Part shown: piece by piece, positions 58,651 to 64,000 of the stretch | Position numbering within the stretch: position 1 is the stretch's first letter | Layout of the letters: each line of letters begins with the position of its first letter | Assembly: GCF_030817275.1 (NCBI RefSeq) | Contig: NZ_JAUSZD010000002.1 | Location: 1,364,001 to 1,428,000, forward strand | Origin: Paenibacillus sp. V4I7 | Lineage (GTDB): Bacteria; Bacillota; Bacilli; Paenibacillales; NBRC-103111 | Reading direction: 5' to 3' | DNA: 64,000 nucleotides | Program-made: the position numbers and the translations under genes | The notes under the pieces: model-generated | Told to the model about the DNA's origin: nothing | Database searches by the model: none | Seen by the model: only the letters and a program-made list of their open reading frames with translations

Positions 58651-60429
58651 ATGGTAAGGAATCGAATCAAGCATTTTTTCCGTTTCAAAAGTATCCAGTC
58701 AACCATTGCTGTTGCTTTCTCATGCTTAATTGTGGTCACGATTATGGTAATTGCATGGATGTCTTATCATCTTTCCACAGATGCAGTGAAAAAAAATTCA
58801 CGCGACTATACCTATCAGCTGATGGGACAAGTGAGCTCCAATATGGATAGTTACATCAATTATATGGACAATATTTCGCGAATGGTTCTTTCCAATTATG
58901 ATATCAAAGAGTATCTCTTGAAGCAGGTATATCTAGGTGCAATCGGTAAGGAAGACTTGAAACAGAAAATATCCTTCCAACTGAATTCCGTGTTGAATAC
59001 AAGAAAGGATATTTCGTCGATCCTTATCTTTGGTACAAATGGGGAAATTATCCCTTACAATGAAAATATTAAATTAAATCCAAAAGTAGATCCAACGGAA
59101 CAAAGCTGGTATAAGAAGGCAATTGAAGCGCAAGGGAAAGTCGTTATCTCTTCTTCACACGTACAAAATATGATTCTTAACGAGTATAATTCCGTGATAT
59201 CCTTAAGCCGTGAACTGAGTAGTGATGTCGGAGATGAAAAGCTCGGCGTTCTGCTTGTAGACTTGAATTATAGCGTCATCAACGATATTTGCAACAAGAT
59301 TAAACTTGGAAATAGGGGATATGTTTTCATTGTGGACGCACAGGGAAACATCGTGTATCACCCAGAGCAGCAAATGATTAATAACAATCAGAAAATAGAA
59401 CTGATTTCTCAAGTTATGCGTACTCCTGGCAGCAGCTTTGTGACTTCAGAAGGTAGAAATAGCCGGATGTACACGATTAAAACATCGCAAAGCACCGGAT
59501 GGAAAATTGTCGGGGTCAATTATGTGGACGAATTAGTCTCCAATAAGCATGAGTTGCGAACATATACTTTTTTTGGAGGTATAGGGTTTCTTATCATCGC
59601 AGTGTTGCTCTCTATTATCCTATCCTTACGTATTTCAAAGCCCATTAAACATCTTGAAAGTTCGATGAAAGAGGTAGAAAAGGGGAATTTCGACATTCAG
59701 GTTGATATTCAAAGCTCCAATGAAATCGGGCATTTAAGTAATCGATTTAATCGAATGACGATAGAGATCAAAGAACTAATGCTGCAAAATATAAAGGAAC
59801 AGGAGTTAAAAAGAAAGAGCGAGCTGCAGGTGTTACAAGCTCAGATTAATCCTCATTTTCTTTATAATACGTTAGATTCAATTATATGGATGGCAGAAAC
59901 TGGAAAGTCGAAAGAGGTTATCCTTATGACAGCTTCCTTGGCTAAGTTATTCCGTTTAAGCATTAGCAAGGGACAAGAATTCATTTCCATTTTTAACGAA
60001 ATCGAGCATATCAAAAACTATTTGACGATCCAGAAAATGCGGTACAAATCTAAATTGGATTTTGAAATCAATGTGGATAAGAGTATCCTTTCTAATAAGT
60101 TGATTAAGATTATTTTACAACCTCTAGTAGAAAATGCTATTTATCACGGAGTAAGAAATAACGCGGGGAAAGGGTATATTCAAATAACGGGGATACGTAA
60201 GGGGAACCGTATTCTTCTTCAGGTCATCGATAATGGAATTGGAATGTCTCCAGAGGAAATCCATAAAATGTACCAAAAAGATCGTACATCTGAGAAAGGG
60301 AGTGGTATCGGCGTGCAAAATGTGAATCAAAGAATCAAACTCCATTTTGGCGATCCTTTTGGGCTGCATTTCGAGAGTGAATTAGGGAGAGGAACTACCG
60401 TTAATATTTGGCTGCCAGTCATAGAATAG
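58651..60429 (+). CDS. YesM-type sensor histidine kinase
   Basis: A 592-residue membrane kinase. Helix 1 (about 16-40) and helix 2 (about 305-330) flank a Cache-like outer domain. HAMP (about 330-385) and the His_kinase motif with phospho-acceptor His in LQAQINPHFLYNTLDSIIWM follow, then an ATPase domain with N-box PLVENAIYHGVRNNAGKG and G-boxes DNGIGMS and GSGIGVQNVNQRI. It is 14 bp after the regulator with AAAGGGGCG. The large outer domain can dock the RbsB-like lipoprotein encoded two genes upstream. Confidence 0.93.
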   Translation: MVRNRIKHFFRFKSIQSTIAVAFSCLIVVTIMVIAWMSYHLSTDAVKKNSRDYTYQLMGQVSSNMDSYINYMDNISRMVLSNYDIKEYLLKQVYLGAIGKEDLKQKISFQLNSVLNTRKDISSILIFGTNGEIIPYNENIKLNPKVDPTEQSWYKKAIEAQGKVVISSSHVQNMILNEYNSVISLSRELSSDVGDEKLGVLLVDLNYSVINDICNKIKLGNRGYVFIVDAQGNIVYHPEQQMINNNQKIELISQVMRTPGSSFVTSEGRNSRMYTIKTSQSTGWKIVGVNYVDELVSNKHELRTYTFFGGIGFLIIAVLLSIILSLRISKPIKHLESSMKEVEKGNFDIQVDIQSSNEIGHLSNRFNRMTIEIKELMLQNIKEQELKRKSELQVLQAQINPHFLYNTLDSIIWMAETGKSKEVILMTASLAKLFRLSISKGQEFISIFNEIEHIKNYLTIQKMRYKSKLDFEINVDKSILSNKLIKIILQPLVENAIYHGVRNNAGKGYIQITGIRKGNRILLQVIDNGIGMSPEEIHKMYQKDRTSEKGSGIGVQNVNQRIKLHFGDPFGLHFESELGRGTTVNIWLPVIE

Positions 60430-60446
60430 AAGTAAACAAGATAGTT

Positions 60447-60490
60447 AGCCCTAGCCGGATTCCACATATCAGGCTAGGGTTTTTGTATTT
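60447..60490 (+). terminator. terminator of the sensor operon
   Basis: AGCCCTAGCC and GGCTAGGGTT pair (60447-60456 and 60472-60481, one G-T wobble), followed by a T-rich run. It isolates the sensor genes from the large protein gene at 60624. Confidence 0.8.
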
Positions 60491-60623
60491 ATTTTAGTAA
60501 CTGTATGGAGCTTTTTAGAGAAATTTCAACAGTCACGAGAAGATTTTCTATTATTTTTAGTTTTGATCGAAGGTATGATGAAGACACGAAAAAAAACACC
60601 GGTTAATGAAAGGGGTTACAAAA

Positions 60624-63600
60624 ATGGCGATTAGCGCCCGAAAGGTAAAAAGTAATGTTGCGTTAGGTTTAGCTAGTTTAATGTTATTTTCTAATGTTGT
60701 TTCTTTTAGTGGAATATCAACAGCCGCGAATGCTTTACAACATCCGGTCACAATTGAAAATCCTGATTTTGAAGCCGGCAATCTATCAGGATGGATGACA
60801 ACCGGGAATGCATTTAGCGATCTTCCCTCATCTATACAGCATTTTTGGGGAGACCATACTTTTAAACAGAACGGGACTTATCATGCATGGGGATGGAATC
60901 CGGAGGCAATAGATCCAAGCGATAGCAGCAAAAACATCTCAGATTCAAGAACAGGTACGTTGAAATCGAGTACGTTCAGGCTTTCCGGGAATGGTGAAGT
61001 TAACTTCTTGGTTGGCGGAGGCAATGATATCGACAATCTGTATGTCTCTCTCGTTCGCGCTTCTGATCAAACAATCTTGTTTAAAAGCGCGGGGTTCGCA
61101 TTGCCGGATCAATTTGAGAGATATGTACGAGTGAATTGGCAAGCTCAAGATTACATAGGAGAAGATCTCTATATTGAAGTTGTGGACAATAGCACAAGTC
61201 AGCACATTAATGTGGACGATTTTCAAGTGTACAATGTAACGAATAGTATTGAGAATCCAGGCTTCGAAACGGGAGACTTGAGTGGTTGGAACGCTAAGGG
61301 CGATGCTTTTTCAGTCTCAAACGCGGTAGCTTATGGTGAGGATCAAACCTCTTATTATCAAAAAGGAAAGTACTTTGTAACCGGCTTGACCGGTGATGCC
61401 GGAAGTGCAGAAGCGAAGTCAGGTTCTCTGCAGTCTACCTCATTCAAGCTAGAAGGTACAGGCGAAGTAAACTTTCTTATTAGCGGATCGAATGATATGG
61501 ATCATACTTATGTTGCTCTAGTCAGAGAGTCCGATGATACAGAATTATACAGAGCAACCGGTTCTTCTCTAGGTGACGGTCCCGAATCCATGAAAAGAGT
61601 GATATGGGATGCTTCCGCTCATCTAGGCGAAGTGGTCTACTTGAAAGCTGTTGATCTGGGTCAAGGACACATCCATGTTGATGATTTCCACGTATATAAT
61701 ACAATTCATAACGTTGTGAACCCTGACTTCGAAACAGGCGACTTAACAGGATGGACCGTTGTATCCGGAGAAGCGCCCGGTCAAGTTTCGCCAACCGTAA
61801 ATTATTGGTATGGAATTCCGATTAATAAGACAGGTCAGTTCCATTTTTGGGGCGATGACATGAAGCAAGGATCTATCAAATCCAGTGTGTTTGTCCTTGG
61901 TGGAACTGGCGAGATTAATTTCATGATGGGTGGCGGAGATCTCGATACGCAGTATGTTGCTTTAATGCGTGCTTCTGACAATACGGAACTGATGAGAGCA
62001 AATCATACACAATTTGCAAATTCTGAGGCGTATGCAAGAGTGACTTGGGATGCTTCGGTTTACCTAGGTGAGCAAGTCTATTTAATGCTTGTGGACCAGA
62101 TAGCAGCAGGCGGATGGCAGCACGTGAATATTGACGATATCCATGTTTATAATCTGCCTCATGACATTGTGAATCCTGACTTCGAAACGGGCGACTTGAC
62201 GGGTTGGACTGTTACGAGCACTGAGGCACCTGGTCGAGTCACTTCTGAAGTAAATTACTGGCATCCTGACCCGATTAATAAAGTCGGTGAGTATCACTTC
62301 TGGGGTGACGATTGGAAGGAAGGCAGTATCCAATCAAGCACGTTTGTGCTAGGTGGGAATGGTGAAATTAATTTCATGCTAGGCGGAGGTAATTTCCCCC
62401 AAACGGAGTATGTTGCGCTAATTCGTGCTTCTGACGGGAAAGAACTGATCAAATCCACGCATACAGCTCATGCAGGCTCTGAGGGGTACGATCGAGTTGT
62501 GTGGGATGCTTCTGCATTTATAGGTGAGGAAGTGTATCTGAAAGCAGTGGATAGCGTGCCTGGCGGCGGGTGGCAGCATGTTAACCTTGACGATATTCAT
62601 GTATTCAATAACGATCCGGTCGATATCTTGAATCCAAGCTTCGAAACAGGCACTTTAGAGGGCTGGCAAGCTGCAGGTGATGCTTTTACAGGAACTGCTT
62701 CCGCTGAGACAATGTCGGGTGAAGACCCAATCAACCAAATAGGCAATTACTATATTCAAGGTTTAGCTGGCGCCGGTTCGGGTAATGCGAATGCAAGAAC
62801 AGGCTCTCTCCAATCGTCAGTCTTTAAACTTGGCGGCAACGGTGAAATTAACTTTATGTTAAGCGGTCATCATGATCCGAATAATCTTTACGTTGCGTTA
62901 GTAAACGCGGAAGACGATTCAATCCTATTCAGTGAGACACCGGCAAATGGTGCGGTAAACCCTGAATCTCTTCGACGGATCGTTTGGGATGCCAAAGCCT
63001 ACTTAGGGCAAAAGATGTTTTTGAAAGTTATGGACAATAGTCTAACAGGACATTTGAATGTCGACGATTTCCATGTTCGTAATACAGGTTCTCCTTCCTA
63101 TGTGATGAATAATGAAGATTTTGAAATAGGAGATTTATCAGGATGGACAGAAGGTGGAAACGCATTTTCAATTTCTGATCAGGACACTGATTCTTCGGGA
63201 AATGCCTACGGGCAACAGCGCAATTATCATGTTGTCGGAAATAACGAAGCGACAGGCACTTTAACATCCAGTATATTCAGGCTGGCCGGGACAGGGACTG
63301 TTAATTTTAAAATTAGCGGAGATATAGACGTTGACCATCTTTATGTGTCATTAGTTCGAGCATCCGACCATAAAGAATTGTTTAGAGCAACAGGTCACAA
63401 CTCTCAGAGTTATCAAACCGTTAGTTGGGACGCTTCGAAATTTATAAACGAAGAGCTTTATTTCTCCATTGTCGATAACTCAACGACAGGTCATATCCAT
63501 GTCGATGATTTCAACTACTATGTGTCTCATGAAGTTATGAATGGCGATTTCGAAAGCGGAGACCTGCGTGGTTGGAAGGTCGTTGAGGGTAACGCTTTCG

Positions 63601-64000
63601 ATAATACGATTACTACGCAGGATAAATTCTGGGGAACAAAGCCATTTAAGCACAATGGACTTTATCATCTCTGGGGGTTTCATGGCGGTGGAGATGGCAG
63701 AAAGGGAATTATGGAATCCAGCCATTTCATCGCTTTGGGCGATAAGAATATCCCTACATCGGGAAGATTAACTTTCCTGTTGGGCGGTGGTTCGGATATT
63801 GACAACTTATATGTTGCGCTAGTAAGGGATCGAACAGGCGAGATTCTTTACACGACTACAGGTAATAGTGATGAACAATATTCAGAGCATGTTTTTGACG
63901 CTACCCCGTATGCCGGTGAAGAACTGTATTTCCGGATTGTGGATCAAACAACTGCAGGATGGGGACATCTCAACCTGGATCGCTTTGTGACAGTGAATGC
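60624..64000 (+). CDS. giant secreted tandem-module protein, 3' end beyond the window
   Basis: At least 1125 residues, open to the window end. The start ATG 60624 follows AAAGGGG by 8 bp; ATG 60606 is an alternative. A signal peptide (about 1-37: LGLASLMLFSNVVSF, cut near STAANA) precedes seven tandem modules of about 143-165 residues, starting near nt 60759, 61254, 61719, 62172, 62631, 63111 and 63540. Each opens like 'NPDFETGDLSGW', has 'GEINFMLGGG', 'LYVALVRASD' and 'VWDASAYLGE', and closes 'HVDDFHVYN'. The fold looks like a carbohydrate-binding jelly roll. No catalytic domain is in the window. Given the fructan locus upstream, a levanase-type GH32 domain beyond the edge is a reasonable guess, not shown. 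Confidence 0.8.
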   Translation, partial: MAISARKVKSNVALGLASLMLFSNVVSFSGISTAANALQHPVTIENPDFEAGNLSGWMTTGNAFSDLPSSIQHFWGDHTFKQNGTYHAWGWNPEAIDPSDSSKNISDSRTGTLKSSTFRLSGNGEVNFLVGGGNDIDNLYVSLVRASDQTILFKSAGFALPDQFERYVRVNWQAQDYIGEDLYIEVVDNSTSQHINVDDFQVYNVTNSIENPGFETGDLSGWNAKGDAFSVSNAVAYGEDQTSYYQKGKYFVTGLTGDAGSAEAKSGSLQSTSFKLEGTGEVNFLISGSNDMDHTYVALVRESDDTELYRATGSSLGDGPESMKRVIWDASAHLGEVVYLKAVDLGQGHIHVDDFHVYNTIHNVVNPDFETGDLTGWTVVSGEAPGQVSPTVNYWYGIPINKTGQFHFWGDDMKQGSIKSSVFVLGGTGEINFMMGGGDLDTQYVALMRASDNTELMRANHTQFANSEAYARVTWDASVYLGEQVYLMLVDQIAAGGWQHVNIDDIHVYNLPHDIVNPDFETGDLTGWTVTSTEAPGRVTSEVNYWHPDPINKVGEYHFWGDDWKEGSIQSSTFVLGGNGEINFMLGGGNFPQTEYVALIRASDGKELIKSTHTAHAGSEGYDRVVWDASAFIGEEVYLKAVDSVPGGGWQHVNLDDIHVFNNDPVDILNPSFETGTLEGWQAAGDAFTGTASAETMSGEDPINQIGNYYIQGLAGAGSGNANARTGSLQSSVFKLGGNGEINFMLSGHHDPNNLYVALVNAEDDSILFSETPANGAVNPESLRRIVWDAKAYLGQKMFLKVMDNSLTGHLNVDDFHVRNTGSPSYVMNNEDFEIGDLSGWTEGGNAFSISDQDTDSSGNAYGQQRNYHVVGNNEATGTLTSSIFRLAGTGTVNFKISGDIDVDHLYVSLVRASDHKELFRATGHNSQSYQTVSWDASKFINEELYFSIVDNSTTGHIHVDDFNYYVSHEVMNGDFESGDLRGWKVVEGNAFDNTITTQDKFWGTKPFKHNGLYHLWGFHGGGDGRKGIMESSHFIALGDKNIPTSGRLTFLLGGGSDIDNLYVALVRDRTGEILYTTTGNSDEQYSEHVFDATPYAGEELYFRIVDQTTAGWGHLNLDRFVTVN

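Overview
The window reads as chromosomal DNA of a spore-forming, carbohydrate-degrading Firmicute, most likely Paenibacillus. The support is near-perfect AGGAGG-type ribosome binding sites, frequent TTG/GTG starts, YuzF-like small proteins, a Spo0E-like domain, YesM/YesN-type signalling, ABC sugar importers without their own ATPase, and large multidomain secreted carbohydrate enzymes. I see no rRNA, tRNA, CRISPR array, prophage or plasmid functions. The genus is an inference from gene style, not a database match.

Region 1 (about 1-26 kb) is a patchwork of small housekeeping and stress genes: YuzF-like proteins, a RibD/DHFR-like reductase, a haloalkane-dehalogenase-like hydrolase, SDR, ArsR/SRPBCC, LysR/DinB, SnoaL, an epimerase, UPF0158, YmaF, YwaF, TerC and a DUF2975/XRE/DUF4153 cluster. 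These lie among decayed material: IS110 and IS6 transposase remnants, an IS1182-like element that seems to cut off the 5' end of azlD, a frameshifted HxlR regulator, DoxX and GMC oxidoreductase scraps, and a headless TIM-barrel epimerase. At least eight copies of a dispersed intergenic repeat are confined to this region. Each has a head close to CTAACGAGGAACGATAG followed by a GC-rich hairpin. Two notable proteins also lie here: a secreted PL11 rhamnogalacturonan lyase with a LacI-type operator, and a membrane protein whose C-terminus is a Spo0E-like phosphatase domain.

Region 2 (26-33 kb) is a nikABCDE-type transporter operon with a Zur-like 7-1-7 box on its -10 element, followed by a MATE exporter.

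Region 3 (33-47 kb) is an apparent regulon for a phosphorylated carbohydrate or phosphodiester. It has a 1348-residue secreted lamin-tail/calcineurin-like phosphoesterase with FN3 and FIMAH domains, a CUT1 sugar importer, two Gfo/Idh dehydrogenases, two paralogous ROK repressors, a HAD phosphatase and a glycerophosphodiesterase. Three operators of the form TTAATAAA-N9-TTTATTAA tie together the phosphoesterase, the first ROK gene and the transporter.

Region 4 (47-64 kb) looks like a fructan/sucrose locus. It has a LacI repressor, LplB/LplC-type permeases with a binding protein, an intracellular GH32 fructosidase, a ROK fructokinase, a choline-kinase-like phosphotransferase, and a three-component sensor (orphan RbsB-like lipoprotein, YesN-type regulator, YesM-type kinase). 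It ends in a giant secreted protein of at least seven tandem modules that runs off the window.
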